Translations under genes and position numbers: made by a program | Assembly (NCBI GenBank): GCA_024280945.1 | Contig: JAMXLO010000146.1 | Location: forward strand, 62,001 to 126,000 | Length of the DNA stretch: 64,000 nt | Origin: Acetobacteraceae bacterium | GTDB taxonomy: Bacteria > Pseudomonadota > Alphaproteobacteria > Acetobacterales > Acetobacteraceae | Direction: 5' to 3' | Part shown: positions 7,331 to 16,677 of the stretch, piece by piece | Position numbering within the stretch: position 1 is the stretch's first letter | Layout of the letters: every line of letters starts with the position of its first letter | The notes under the pieces: generated by a model | Told to the model about the DNA's origin: nothing | Database searches by the model: none | Seen by the model: only the letters and a program-made list of their open reading frames with translations

Positions 7331-8368
7331 TCAGTGTGCAAGCGGACCGTCGGCCTTCTTCCATGCGTCCATGCCGCCGTGGATGTGGCAGGCGGTGGCG
7401 AGGCCCGCGTCCTGAGCCGCCTGCACGGCCATGGCCGAGCGCTCGCCGAAGGCACAATAGAACACCAGGCGCTTGTTTGTCGCGCTGGCCAGTTCGTGCA
7501 ACATACCACCTGCCTGGATGTTCTGCTGCAGGTCCGGATATGGGGCGTGCAACGAGCCAGGGATTACGCCGTGCTTCTCACGCTCGGTGCGTTCGCGCAG
7601 GTCGATCAGCACGCTGTCGCGTCGGCCGACGAGCGCCTTCGCATCATCGACAGAAACAGCCCAGCCGCGGCGCGCGATCTCTTGCTGCACCAGGCCCTGC
7701 CGCATATTGGCCGGGACCGCGACGTCCATCATCTTCGGGTTGGACAGATTGAGATTGTTCATAAGTGCGACATATTCGTCGACCGACTTGACCTGAAGCC
7801 GCGGATTGTAACGCTTCTCCTCGCCGATCGTGCTGACCGTGTCGCCTTTGTAGTCGTGCGCGGGGAATACCATGGTTTCTTCAGGCAGGCGCAGCAGACG
7901 GTTGAAGATCGACTCGTACTGCGCACGCGGGTCGCCGTTCTGGAAATCGGTGCGGCCGGTACCGCGGATCAGCAACGTGTCGCCGGTGAACACCCGGTCG
8001 GGCATGATAAAGCTGTAGCTGTCATCGGTATGTCCGGGCGTGTAGGCCACATCGAGGCTGATGCCCTCGATGCCAAGGCGGTCGCCGTCGGCGATGCGCA
8101 TTGAAACGACATCGACACTGGACTGTTCACCCATCACGGTAATGCAGCGCGTGCGGTCACGCAGCGCGCCAAGGCCGGTGATGTGGTCAGCGTGGAGGTG
8201 CGTATCGACCGCTTTCAGCAACTTCAGGTCGAGTTCACGGGTGAGCTGAAGGTAGCGATCCACCTTCTCAAGCACCGGGTCGATGATCAGCGCCTCGCCG
8301 CCGCGACGGGAAGCGAGGAGGTAGGTATAGGTGCCGGACGTCGCGTCGAACAGCTGACGGAAGATCAC
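7331..8368 (-). CDS. persulfide dioxygenase-rhodanese fusion (ETHE1-like)
   Basis: 345 residues. Domain 1 (~1-240) is a metallo-beta-lactamase fold of the ETHE1/persulfide dioxygenase type with THLHADH near residue 57, GHTDDS near 113, GDTL near 130 and AHDYKG near 171. Domain 2 (~245-345) is a rhodanese domain with the active Cys in FYCAFGERS (about residue 305). Such fusions oxidise glutathione persulfide to sulfite and move sulfane sulfur. I prefer GTG 8368 (IFRQLFDATSGTYTYLL, with GGAGG five bases upstream) over the GTG at 8374. It is likely co-transcribed with the downstream nitroreductase. Confidence 0.88.
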   Translation of the reverse strand: MIFRQLFDATSGTYTYLLASRRGGEALIIDPVLEKVDRYLQLTRELDLKLLKAVDTHLHADHITGLGALRDRTRCITVMGEQSSVDVVSMRIADGDRLGIEGISLDVAYTPGHTDDSYSFIMPDRVFTGDTLLIRGTGRTDFQNGDPRAQYESIFNRLLRLPEETMVFPAHDYKGDTVSTIGEEKRYNPRLQVKSVDEYVALMNNLNLSNPKMMDVAVPANMRQGLVQQEIARRGWAVSVDDAKALVGRRDSVLIDLRERTEREKHGVIPGSLHAPYPDLQQNIQAGGMLHELASATNKRLVFYCAFGERSAMAVQAAQDAGLATACHIHGGMDAWKKADGPLAH

Positions 8369-8454
8369 ATTCACCTCCGGTTTTGCTCTGAAGGAGAACA
8401 GGATACTCCACCGCCCGACGCGCCCGCCATGAAAATTTCACGGGTGTTGGTGGC

Positions 8455-10695
8455 TCAGGGTGCGCGCCCTCCACGAGAGGCAAGGTCGATAACGTTCGGC
8501 ATCTGGCTGGTGGCAGCGCTTGTCCGGGCGCCAACGAGCACCTCCGCTACCTTGCGCGCGATCTGCTCTCGGTGAAATGGCTTGCCGATCAGGTGAACGC
8601 CGTCATCGAGGCGGCCATGGTGCACGATGGCATTTTCGGTATAGCCCGACATGAACAGCACGCGCAGTTCGGGACGGACCTCCTTGAGCCGGTTGGCAAC
8701 CTCGTTGCCCTTCATGCGGCCGGTCAGAACGACGTCGGTCAGCAACAGATCGACCTTCCCATCGTTCTCTCCAAACAGGCGTAGAGCCTCAAGGCCGTCG
8801 GAGGCCTCGAGCACGCGGTATCCGAGATCGCGCAGGATCGCCACGCAGGCCTCGCGCACCGCAGATTCGTCTTCAACGACCAATATGGTCGCCGTGCCGC
8901 GCGGCAGGTCAGCTGGCGCCCCGCTGCGCGATAAGGGAAGGACAGCGCCCACCGCACGCGGCAAATAAAGCCGCACCGTCGTGCCTTCGCCGACCTCGGA
9001 ATAGATGCTGACATGGCCCCCCGACTGCTTGACGAAGCCATGCACCATGGCGAGGCCGAGGCCGGTACCCCGCCCCTCATCCTTGGTGGTGAAGAACGGT
9101 TCAAATGCCCGGGCCAATACGCCCGGCGGCATGCCGGTGCCGGTGTCAGATACCGCCAACATCACGTAGTCCCCAGGCGTGACCTCGACGTGCTGGCGCG
9201 CATAGTCCGAATCCAGCACCTTGTTCGCCACTTCGATCGTGAGACGTCCACCTGAGGACATCGCGTCCCGCGCATTCAGCGACAGGTTTAACAGGGCGCT
9301 CTCGACCTGGGCGGGATCGGCCATTGCGGGCCACAGCCCAGCAGCATCCACCGTGCGCACTTCTATGTGCTCGCCAAGTGTTCGGCGAAGCAGATTGGCC
9401 ATGTCCGGCAACGTCGCCGACAGATCGATCGGTACCGGCATGAGCGTCTGTTTGCGGGCAAAGGCGAGCAGCTGCTGGGTCAGCCCGGCGCCACGATTCG
9501 CCCCCCACAGCGCCCGGTCGATCCGGGCGCCTGCATCACTGTCAGCCGGTAACCGGGATTTCACCAGTTCAAGGTTTGCCATCACCACGGTGAGCAAATT
9601 GTTGAAGTCATGGGCGATGCCGCCGGTGAGCTGACCGATCGCCTGCAGCCGTTGTGCATCCCGTGTCGTGACTTCGGCGCGTACGCGCTCCGTGACATCG
9701 GTGACAGTGAGTACAAAACCACCATCGGGCGTGAAGGTACGCCGCAATTCGAAGTGACGATTGTCAGCCTGGCGGGTGCGTTCGTAGATGATCGGGTCGC
9801 CTGCCGCCTTGGGGGATAGGTGGTGGCGAACTTGCTCCATTGTCTCAAGCTGCAAATCGCGACCGGTGGCCAATTGCTCGACAATCGCCGCATAGGGGAG
9901 GCCTTGGCGTACCATGGGCCCTGGAAGGCCCAGCAGAGCAACGAAGCAATCGTTCCAGCGCATCAGCGAGCCGCTGCTATCGAACACGCCGATACCCTGA
10001 CTGATGCTTTCGAACGCCGTCCGCATCCGCGTTGCAAGAGTGCGCTGTTCGATCTCGGACGACAGCAGCAGTCTGCGCGATTGCGCCAACAACCAACCGG
10101 CAAGCGCGAACAGCGCCATCGCCAGAATGCTGCCGCCAAGGGCCAGCCATCGCGCAAGCAATTCGGAGCGGTCGGCCCACTCGCGTCGCAGCTCCAGCAG
10201 ATGCCATTCCTCACTGGCAACATCGGACAGGCCGGTGTCGATTTGGCGAAACAGGTCACGACGCGACGGCATGGCACTCAGCGCGGCACCGAGGTCGACG
10301 TCACGGCGCAGCTGAATCGCTCGATCCATTGCTTCCTTCTGGCGTTGAAACAGCGGAGCGAGGTCGCGCAGACGGTCCTGTTGGGCGGAATTGTCTGCGG
10401 TCAGCCGACGCAATTCACCCTGCAGGAGTGCAACGCGTTCGAAAGCAGCACGGTATTGTTCCAGATCATTGTCCTGTCCGGTCAGCAGATAGGCGCGCTG
10501 ACTGCTCTCCGCATCGCGCATCGCCGTACCAAGTTGGTCGGTGGTGATGATGACATCGTAGGTGTGCTGGACCCAGAACCACGCCTGACGCGTGCCGCTG
10601 AACTGCGACCAGACAAGGAATGCCACCACGCCGACCAGGAGCGCGACGCCGATCGACGCGAACAGGTTGGCATTTCTCACCAGCGCCTTTGACAC
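8455..10695 (-). CDS. hybrid sensor histidine kinase (CHASE3-PAS-HisKA-HATPase-REC)
   Basis: 746 residues. An N-terminal membrane helix (~12-32) and a second (~183-205) flank a CHASE3-like periplasmic helical region containing ESSQRAYLLTGQ. A PAS domain (~225-340) follows, then HisKA with phospho-acceptor H362 in GGIAHDFNNLL. The HATPase has its N box near N474 and G boxes SDTGTGMP and GRGTGLGLAM. A C-terminal receiver (~602-720) has acceptor D654 and K705. It is a membrane sensor whose receiver may act as a phosphate sink or relay. No separate response regulator is adjacent, so its target is unknown. Confidence 0.9.
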   Translation of the reverse strand: MSKALVRNANLFASIGVALLVGVVAFLVWSQFSGTRQAWFWVQHTYDVIITTDQLGTAMRDAESSQRAYLLTGQDNDLEQYRAAFERVALLQGELRRLTADNSAQQDRLRDLAPLFQRQKEAMDRAIQLRRDVDLGAALSAMPSRRDLFRQIDTGLSDVASEEWHLLELRREWADRSELLARWLALGGSILAMALFALAGWLLAQSRRLLLSSEIEQRTLATRMRTAFESISQGIGVFDSSGSLMRWNDCFVALLGLPGPMVRQGLPYAAIVEQLATGRDLQLETMEQVRHHLSPKAAGDPIIYERTRQADNRHFELRRTFTPDGGFVLTVTDVTERVRAEVTTRDAQRLQAIGQLTGGIAHDFNNLLTVVMANLELVKSRLPADSDAGARIDRALWGANRGAGLTQQLLAFARKQTLMPVPIDLSATLPDMANLLRRTLGEHIEVRTVDAAGLWPAMADPAQVESALLNLSLNARDAMSSGGRLTIEVANKVLDSDYARQHVEVTPGDYVMLAVSDTGTGMPPGVLARAFEPFFTTKDEGRGTGLGLAMVHGFVKQSGGHVSIYSEVGEGTTVRLYLPRAVGAVLPLSRSGAPADLPRGTATILVVEDESAVREACVAILRDLGYRVLEASDGLEALRLFGENDGKVDLLLTDVVLTGRMKGNEVANRLKEVRPELRVLFMSGYTENAIVHHGRLDDGVHLIGKPFHREQIARKVAEVLVGARTSAATSQMPNVIDLASRGGRAP

Positions 10696-10719
10696 ATGCC
10701 TCTCCGCGACGTTCCTGCG

Positions 10720-10929
10720 CTACAGGTCGAATTTGCCCTGGCGCGGGTCATTGATGCGCCCGCCGCGCCGAGAACGCGAGGCGGCCTGTGTGCGCGGCTC
10801 TGAAGGATGGAATGCCTGGGTCCACATCTTGCGCCGCGCTTCGTAGGCGCGCTGCTTTTCGGCGGCGTCGGTGAGAAACTTCGCTGTCACCTCCACCCGT
10901 GAAGGTGGTGAGCCGCCCCGCCCGCTCAT
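10720..10929 (-). CDS. small conserved-looking protein, unknown function
   Basis: 69 residues, strongly basic, starting MSGRGGSPPSRVEV and ending in an Arg-rich tail (SRRGGRINDPRQGKFDL). Its ATG overlaps the stop of the upstream 2-hydroxyacid dehydrogenase as ATGA (10926-10929), a typical translational coupling, which supports a real gene. There is no signal peptide or membrane segment. I do not recognise the family. The histidine kinase gene follows 24 bp downstream on the same strand. Confidence 0.6.
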   Translation of the reverse strand: MSGRGGSPPSRVEVTAKFLTDAAEKQRAYEARRKMWTQAFHPSEPRTQAASRSRRGGRINDPRQGKFDL

Positions 10930-11909
10930 GCCTTGAGCGCCATGTCGCGCAGTTCGGGCACCACCCAGAGTGGACGCTCGCCCCGGTGCGCGCGCAGCAC
11001 GTTGTCGAACGCGTTGCGCGTCTGCTTCACGCGGGTCTCGCGACTGGCACCGGCGAGATGCGGCGTCAGCACCACGTTGTCGAGCGACAGTACCGGTTCC
11101 GATGGCGACGGGGGTTCTTGCGGGAACACATCCAGTCCGGCGCCGGCGATCTTGCCACTGGTGAGCGCCTCGTGCAGGGCAGGAAAGTCAATTACCGGGC
11201 CACGGCTGCAATTAATCAGCACCGCATGAGGCTGCATGTAGCCAAGTTCGCGCGTGCTGATCATGTTGCGCGTCAGGCGGGTGAGCGGCACGTGCAGCGT
11301 GATGATGTCTGAAGTGCGCATCAGTTCCGGTAAGAGCCGGAAGCGCACGTTCATGGCATCCTCCTCGTGCTCCGCCATGCGCACGACGTCGTTGTACTGA
11401 ATGCGCATGTCGAAGCCGCCGGCAGCGATGCGCGCGACTCGCTTACCGATCGTGCCGAAGCCGATGATGCCCAGCGTCTTACCCTGCATTTCGTAGAAGG
11501 TTGGGATGGGTTCGTTGCCACGCCAGCGGCCGCCGGACGTCATCGCATGCTGCGGCACCAGTTTCCGGTACACTGCGAGCATCAGCAGGATGGTATGCTC
11601 GGCCACTGCGCGAGAGTTGGCGCCCCCATTGTTGGCCACCAGCACGCCGGCGCGTCGCGCTGCATCGAGTTCGACATGATCGTACCCGGCGCTGAACAGC
11701 TGCGCGAGCCTGAGGCGTGGCGCGGCGCGAAAGAATGCCTCATCCATCGGGCTCACATTGCCGATCAGATATTCGGTGTCTCCGAGTGCTCCGCTGTAGC
11801 TGGGGGTGCCTGGAGCACAGACGATGAGCTCGAAACCGGGGGGCGTCATCTCCCGCGCCTCCTGCACCGTTTGCTCCAGCGTGTTGACCAGCAGGACCTT
11901 GGTCGGCAT
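10926..11909 (-). CDS. D-isomer specific 2-hydroxyacid dehydrogenase
   Basis: About 327 residues. The NAD-binding motif GIIGFGTIGKRVA and the catalytic set are visible: Arg in NCSRGPVIDF, Glu in LDVFPQEPP and His in LTPHLAG. It reversibly reduces 2-keto acids to D-2-hydroxy acids (3-phosphoglycerate, glyoxylate/hydroxypyruvate or phosphonate-type subfamilies cannot be separated by eye). The ATG at 11909 has GGAGG at good spacing; the ATG at 11915 is too close to it. It is coupled to the small downstream gene by a 4-bp overlap and lies 33 bp downstream of the FAD monooxygenase. Confidence 0.88.
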   Translation of the reverse strand: MPTKVLLVNTLEQTVQEAREMTPPGFELIVCAPGTPSYSGALGDTEYLIGNVSPMDEAFFRAAPRLRLAQLFSAGYDHVELDAARRAGVLVANNGGANSRAVAEHTILLMLAVYRKLVPQHAMTSGGRWRGNEPIPTFYEMQGKTLGIIGFGTIGKRVARIAAGGFDMRIQYNDVVRMAEHEEDAMNVRFRLLPELMRTSDIITLHVPLTRLTRNMISTRELGYMQPHAVLINCSRGPVIDFPALHEALTSGKIAGAGLDVFPQEPPSPSEPVLSLDNVVLTPHLAGASRETRVKQTRNAFDNVLRAHRGERPLWVVPELRDMALKA

Positions 11910-11942
11910 CGACATTTCCTCCGCGTCGCGTGGCGCGAGGAG

Positions 11943-13454
11943 TCAAGCAATCCTGCGCAGCCGACGCAACTTGACCCGGTCCGATGCCGACAGCCGGTAA
12001 TGTCGCGCGGATACCCGCAACGTGCGCAGCCAGTAGCCGAAGCTGAAACCGGGCCATAAGGTCGTATTTCGGCCGCTTCGGTCGAGGTACCAGCTGCGGC
12101 ATCCAGTCAGCCAGACGGTCCGCTGCATCCAGCGATCCAGCTTCCTGACGAAGCTCGCCTGCTCCGTGGCGTCGATTTCGATAGAAGGCGCGTTGCGGCG
12201 TCGCAGCAGCCGTATGCAGCGCAGCACGTGGCCGATCTGTGCCTCCAGCATATACACCACCGAGTTGTGCCCAAGTCCGGTATTGGGGCCACCCAGGATG
12301 AAGAGGTTCGGGAAACCGGTAACAGCGAGACCGAGGCGCGCCCGCATGCCGTCGTGCCACGCTTCCGCAAGCCTGATGCCACTCCGGCCAAACACGTCGA
12401 TCTCGCCAAGCGGTTCCGTGGCGTGAAAACCTGTGGCGAAGATCAACACGTCCACGGGACGTTCGAGCCCATCCGCCGTGAGGACGCCGTGCGGTGTTAT
12501 GCCGGCGATTGGCTGAGTGATCAGTTCAACGTTGGTCCGATTGAGAGATGGGAAATAATCGTTGGACAACAGAACGCGCTTGCAGCCAATGCGATCGGCC
12601 GGCGTCAACAGCTCCCGTAGCTGGTCATTGTTCACCTGGCGCTTGGCGTGACTACGGGCGCGTCGTTCCGCGCCGACCGCCAAAGCGGGGAACCGTATGA
12701 AGGCGGGCGCACGCATTTCATGCGACAGGTAATGCCACGCCCGTAGCGCTCGACGGAGCAGAGGCACATGGCGAAATGCCCAGATCTGCCATGCACCATA
12801 GGGAGCATCGTATTTGGGCAGCACCCAGGGTGGGGTGCGTTGGAATAGCAACACGCGCGCCGCGCTGTCGGCGATGCGCGGCACAAACTGTATGGCACTG
12901 GCGCCAGTGCCGACGACGGCGATGTCCCTGTCCTGCAGATCGATTGCATGGTTCCAGCGTGCGGAATGGAATATGATGCCGCGAAACTCCTGCAGACCCG
13001 GTATCGCCGGAATCGCTGGCCGATGCAGAGCGCCCATCGCCAACACCAAGATACGCGCGGCGAGTCCCGAGCCAGCATCGGTTTGCAGTCGCCACAGATG
13101 CGCTGTTTCGTCGAAACGTGCCGTCTTCAAGCAAGATTGGCGTGACAGATGCGGTCGTAGCCCGAACTGCTCGACGCAGCCCTCCAGGTATTCCTCGATC
13201 TCCGGTTGGGTGGGATAGCGCCGCGACCAGTCCGCCTTGGGCACGAACGAAAACGAATAGAGATGCGAAGGAATGTCGCACGCACAACCAGGATAGGTGT
13301 TGTCGCGCCATGTTCCGCCGACCTTGTCCGCTCGTTCGATGATCAGGAAATCGTCCAGGCCCGCACGCTTCAGGCGGATTGCCATGCCGATGCCGGCAAA
13401 TCCGGCGCCAATGATCACCACATGATAGGGACGTGCCGCATGTGCCACGGTCAT
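11943..13454 (-). CDS. FAD-dependent monooxygenase, Baeyer-Villiger type
   Basis: 503 residues. N-terminal Rossmann motif VVIIGAGFAGIGMAIRL binds FAD, GGTWRDNTYPGCACD is the conserved flavin-site segment, and FRGIIFHSARWNHA matches the Baeyer-Villiger fingerprint FxGxxxHxxxW. A second nucleotide motif, VVGTGASAIQFVP, would bind NADPH. It should insert oxygen next to a carbonyl or oxidise a soft nucleophile. The order monooxygenase, 2-hydroxyacid dehydrogenase, small protein on one strand suggests an operon that could oxidise a ketone-type substrate; that grouping is inference. Confidence 0.88.
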   Translation of the reverse strand: MTVAHAARPYHVVIIGAGFAGIGMAIRLKRAGLDDFLIIERADKVGGTWRDNTYPGCACDIPSHLYSFSFVPKADWSRRYPTQPEIEEYLEGCVEQFGLRPHLSRQSCLKTARFDETAHLWRLQTDAGSGLAARILVLAMGALHRPAIPAIPGLQEFRGIIFHSARWNHAIDLQDRDIAVVGTGASAIQFVPRIADSAARVLLFQRTPPWVLPKYDAPYGAWQIWAFRHVPLLRRALRAWHYLSHEMRAPAFIRFPALAVGAERRARSHAKRQVNNDQLRELLTPADRIGCKRVLLSNDYFPSLNRTNVELITQPIAGITPHGVLTADGLERPVDVLIFATGFHATEPLGEIDVFGRSGIRLAEAWHDGMRARLGLAVTGFPNLFILGGPNTGLGHNSVVYMLEAQIGHVLRCIRLLRRRNAPSIEIDATEQASFVRKLDRWMQRTVWLTGCRSWYLDRSGRNTTLWPGFSFGYWLRTLRVSARHYRLSASDRVKLRRLRRIA

Positions 13455-13799
13455 ACACCGACCCTGAGGATGGTGGTGGTCCGGTAGAAATCGAAAGGCA
13501 GCTCAGGCTGCTTCATCTGAGATGCCGTGCTCCCATCATGGCGCGGCAATCATAGCCCACGCCGATGCATCGTCCGAGACCGCGACGACAAGCCGTCAGC
13601 GATGCGTACGTGATGAAGGATGCGCTGCCGCATAGCGATCGCAGGCGTTCAGCGACACGCTGGGACCTGCCACGCCAAGAACAGACGGCGGCGGGGATTT
13701 GCAATGCCGAGATCGACCGGATCCACGACGTCGCACTGTCGGGTGGCGCGCTGTCAGGCAAGGCTTCCGGCGCCGGGGCTGTACCCAGGCCTGGCGTGT
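13455..13799. other. intergenic stretch with no recognised gene
   Basis: About 345 bp between the start of the monooxygenase gene and the end of the small lipoprotein gene. Short open frames exist on both strands (for example 13565-13882 plus and 13513-13761 minus), but they lack ribosome binding sites, family motifs and plausible composition. The promoter of the monooxygenase operon presumably lies here near 13460-13560. I see no repeat or RNA. Confidence 0.4.
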
Positions 13800-13997
13800 T
13801 TAGCGAGCGCTCCGCGCGACCTGCGCCTGCCGCTGCCGCGCTTGCGCCATGCCCTGGAGGATCGCTTCAGCATCCAGGATGACCTGTTTCTGCCGCCACT
13901 CGTCATCGTACCGCACCAGCGCGTGCTCCGATTGCGACTGCTGATTTGCGCAGGCCGCGATACTGGCGAGGGTGAAGCAGGCGAGCAGCAGGCGCAT
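13800..13997 (-). CDS. small putative lipoprotein
   Basis: 65 residues beginning MRLLLACFTLASIAAC, a short type II signal peptide with a lipobox (ASIAAC) giving an N-terminal Cys followed by ANQQSQSEH. The mature ~50 residues are polar and predicted helical (QKQVILDAEAILQGMAQARQ). An ATG three codons upstream (14006) is also possible. It would be anchored in the outer or inner membrane. No family recognised. It sits 81 bp downstream of an MFS transporter on the same strand. Confidence 0.6.
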   Translation of the reverse strand: MRLLLACFTLASIAACANQQSQSEHALVRYDDEWRQKQVILDAEAILQGMAQARQRQAQVARSAR

Positions 13998-14078
13998 TGT
14001 TGGCATCCATTGGTCCCCGACCGACAGTTTCTACCCGGCCCCGTCACAGCTTGCCAGCGAGAAGTTGATGAGCCGTGG

Positions 14079-15299
14079 TCAGTCCGCGGCTGGAGGACGG
14101 CGCAGCGCCCAAAAAGCAACACCGCCGCAGGCGTAGAAGAAGATGGAAAGTGCGAACGCGACCTGGTAGCTGCCGGTGATATCGAAGCTCCAACCCGCCA
14201 GCCATGATCCCGACGCGGAGCCGATCCCGGTGCCGATGGTGATGACGCCAAGGATGGTACCGAGCTGCGGCCCTGGAAACAGGTCGGCGGTCTTCGCCGT
14301 GATCGCTGGGCCACGCGCGCCCCAGGTGAGGCCAAAGAAGCAGGAATGCAGCCATAACAGCAGATGCTGATCCGGGGACGTAATCAGCATCGCGCAGATG
14401 ACGCCAAAGATCGACGTGCCGTAGGTCACGATGGCGGACAATTCCCGTCCGACATAATCCGACAGGGTTCCGGTGATGATGACGCCGGGCAGCGACAGGA
14501 AGGCGCCGAGGCCCAGAACTTCCGCCGCATATAATTTGTCGAACCCGAGAGTGACGGCAAAGGCAAGCTGGTGCAGGGCCACCAGGAAGCTGCCGAGACC
14601 AGTGAATACATAGACCAGGAACAGCAGCCAGAAGTGCGGCGTACGGATCGCCCGCTGCAATGTCCAGCCCGAGACAGCCGCACTTCGCCCCGCTCCCATC
14701 ATCCGTTGCGGCTCCGAATTCTTGAACAGCGCGGCGAGCGGCAGGAAGGCTGCGGCCATAAAGCCTCCCTGCGCCAGGTAGGCTCCACGCCACCCCCAGG
14801 TAACGATCAGGAGCTGCGACAGCGGCGCGGAGAAGGCGCGGGCAAAGCCATTGGCGGATTGCACGACCGAGACTGCCAGGCCGCGGTTCCGCACGAAGCG
14901 CCGCGACAGGATCGGCACGAACACCACAAGGCCCAGGCAATTCGCGCCAAGTGTCATGATCACGCCGTACAGCACGATGATCTGCCAGAGCGCGTTAGCG
15001 AACGAGCTGGCGATCAGGCCCACTGCCAGCAAGCAACCGCCGATCAGGACCAGACGTCGCGGGCCCAGCCGGTCCACCAGAATACCTACCAGGGGCGACG
15101 TGGCCCCGCTGATCATCTGAGACACCGAGTAGGCAATCGAGCTTTCGGCGCGCGTCCAACCGAACGCCTCGATGAAAGCGACCAGAAACACCGTGTAAGA
15201 GTGCATGCAGGCCGCACCCACGGCGAAGGTCACGAACGCCCCGGCCAGCAGCAAGCTGGCCTGACGCGATGACGGGGTCAGGGAGATTCGGGGGCGCAC
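14079..15299 (-). CDS. MFS transporter (monocarboxylate/oxalate-formate antiporter type)
   Basis: About 406 residues with 12 hydrophobic helices. The first helix (LLLAGAFVTFAVGAACMHSY) and GWTRAESSIAYSVSQM followed by GILVDRLGPRRLVLIGG (motif A) are characteristic of MFS proteins related to oxalate/formate antiporters and monocarboxylate carriers. The GTG at 15299 has a weak AAGGG site and gives a normal N-terminus; a TTG at 15371 would add 24 non-conserved residues. The gene begins 88 bp after the stop of a second MFS gene on the same strand, so they may be co-transcribed. Confidence 0.85.
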   Translation of the reverse strand: MRPRISLTPSSRQASLLLAGAFVTFAVGAACMHSYTVFLVAFIEAFGWTRAESSIAYSVSQMISGATSPLVGILVDRLGPRRLVLIGGCLLAVGLIASSFANALWQIIVLYGVIMTLGANCLGLVVFVPILSRRFVRNRGLAVSVVQSANGFARAFSAPLSQLLIVTWGWRGAYLAQGGFMAAAFLPLAALFKNSEPQRMMGAGRSAAVSGWTLQRAIRTPHFWLLFLVYVFTGLGSFLVALHQLAFAVTLGFDKLYAAEVLGLGAFLSLPGVIITGTLSDYVGRELSAIVTYGTSIFGVICAMLITSPDQHLLLWLHSCFFGLTWGARGPAITAKTADLFPGPQLGTILGVITIGTGIGSASGSWLAGWSFDITGSYQVAFALSIFFYACGGVAFWALRRPPAAD

Positions 15300-15387
15300 G
15301 GTTACCCTTCGCTCGCTCGGGCCGACGCCCTGCACGGCGGCAACTGTGCGCCCCAAGCGGGGGAGCCTCAACCCCGCGGAAGGAACG

Positions 15388-16596
15388 TCATCCGTGTCGA
15401 GGCTTGCCGACCAGCACCATCAGCGCAGCGGAAAGTTGCAGAGCGATGCAAAGCGCAACCGCTGCGGCATACGACCCGGCGATGTCGTGTGCCAGGCCCA
15501 GCAGCGTCGGGCCGAATGCCAGCGTGGTATAACCGACCATCGACACGAGACCGATCACCTGCCCAAAGGATGCCGCGTCGAACTCGCGCTGCACGATCAG
15601 CGCCGGCAGTGTGATGACGTTCCCGACTGACAGGCCGAACAGCACACTGCCGACATACAGCGGCGCCGGCTGGTCGGGGACAGTCAGCATCAGCCCCAGT
15701 CCTGCCGCCTGGGCGGCAAAACTCGCGGCTGACGCGATGCGCTGGTTCATCCGATCAATCAGCGGCGCCATTGCCAGCCGCCCGCCGGCGGCGGCGATCG
15801 CCGTGGCCGCTACCGCGTTGGCCGCGCCCAAGGTCCCAAGATGCGGCAACAGGAACGCCATCTGGTGCACGATGAAGCCCACCTGTGCGGCCAGTGCCAG
15901 GGCAAACGGCGCTGCGATGCTCCACACGTGCGGGCTGCGCAGCGCCGCATATTGGCCGCCCAAAGCCGGCCGATCCGCGCCGATTGTCGGCGCATTGCGA
16001 ACACCAGTGATCAGGATGGGCAGCAGGAATGCCAAGGCGATCAGCACCAGCAAGGGCACTGCTCGCTCCAGCCCCAGGGCCTGCGCCACACGTGCGAGCA
16101 GCGGTGCGACTGTGAAGCCGCCAGCACTCGCACCGTTCAGTGCCAGGCTCAGCGCCAGGCCGCGTCTGTGCTCGAACCACAGTGCAAGCGTCATTGCGAG
16201 CGCCGTCGTGGTCGTGGCCGCCCATCCCGTCGCCATGACGATTGCCCATACGTAGAGCTCCCACGGCAGTCGCGCGCGCGTCAGACCGATCGCGCCGACG
16301 CCGAGAATTGCCGCGCCACATACCAGAAGCAGCCGAGGACCAAGGCGGGTGAAGGCGCGATGGATCCACAGCAGCAGCAGTCCACCGGCCAGATAGTAGA
16401 GCGTGGTCGCCGAGGCGATCAGCGAGGTCGGCCAGCCACGCGATGCGTGCAGGTCAGCAAAGTATACCGACAGCCCATAGAAGCCGAACCCCCAGGCAAA
16501 CGTGGCGGTGCAAAAGCAGGCCAGCACGACGGGCCAGCCCACGCGGAATTCACTCGTGGCCGGGGCAGCGCGGAGTGGTGCGGTGATCTCGCTCAT
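15388..16596 (-). CDS. MFS transporter
   Basis: 402 residues with about 12 membrane helices. The N-terminal half has GFGFYGLSVYFADLHASRGW and a motif-A-equivalent region (HRAFTRLGPRLLLVCGAAI), again of the monocarboxylate-like MFS group. The substrate is unknown. The gene is divergent from the LysR regulator gene (start 16678), so this regulator may control it across the ~80-bp shared upstream region, and possibly the second MFS gene downstream. Confidence 0.85.
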   Translation of the reverse strand: MSEITAPLRAAPATSEFRVGWPVVLACFCTATFAWGFGFYGLSVYFADLHASRGWPTSLIASATTLYYLAGGLLLLWIHRAFTRLGPRLLLVCGAAILGVGAIGLTRARLPWELYVWAIVMATGWAATTTTALAMTLALWFEHRRGLALSLALNGASAGGFTVAPLLARVAQALGLERAVPLLVLIALAFLLPILITGVRNAPTIGADRPALGGQYAALRSPHVWSIAAPFALALAAQVGFIVHQMAFLLPHLGTLGAANAVAATAIAAAGGRLAMAPLIDRMNQRIASAASFAAQAAGLGLMLTVPDQPAPLYVGSVLFGLSVGNVITLPALIVQREFDAASFGQVIGLVSMVGYTTLAFGPTLLGLAHDIAGSYAAAVALCIALQLSAALMVLVGKPRHG

Positions 16597-16677
16597 GCCC
16601 GGAAGGTGTGATTCGGTGCGGCGAGCGGCAAACGATTCTTCGTGGCGCCTTCAGTTCAGGAAATCTATTCTGACGCC

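Noticed and set aside
13565-13882. 105-codon plus-strand frame in the gap near the small lipoprotein.
   Set aside because: No family, no ribosome binding site, and its end overlaps the lipoprotein gene on the other strand.
16597-16677. LysR-type operator between the MFS and LysR genes.
   Set aside because: No clear T-N11-A dyad could be singled out by eye, so none is reported.
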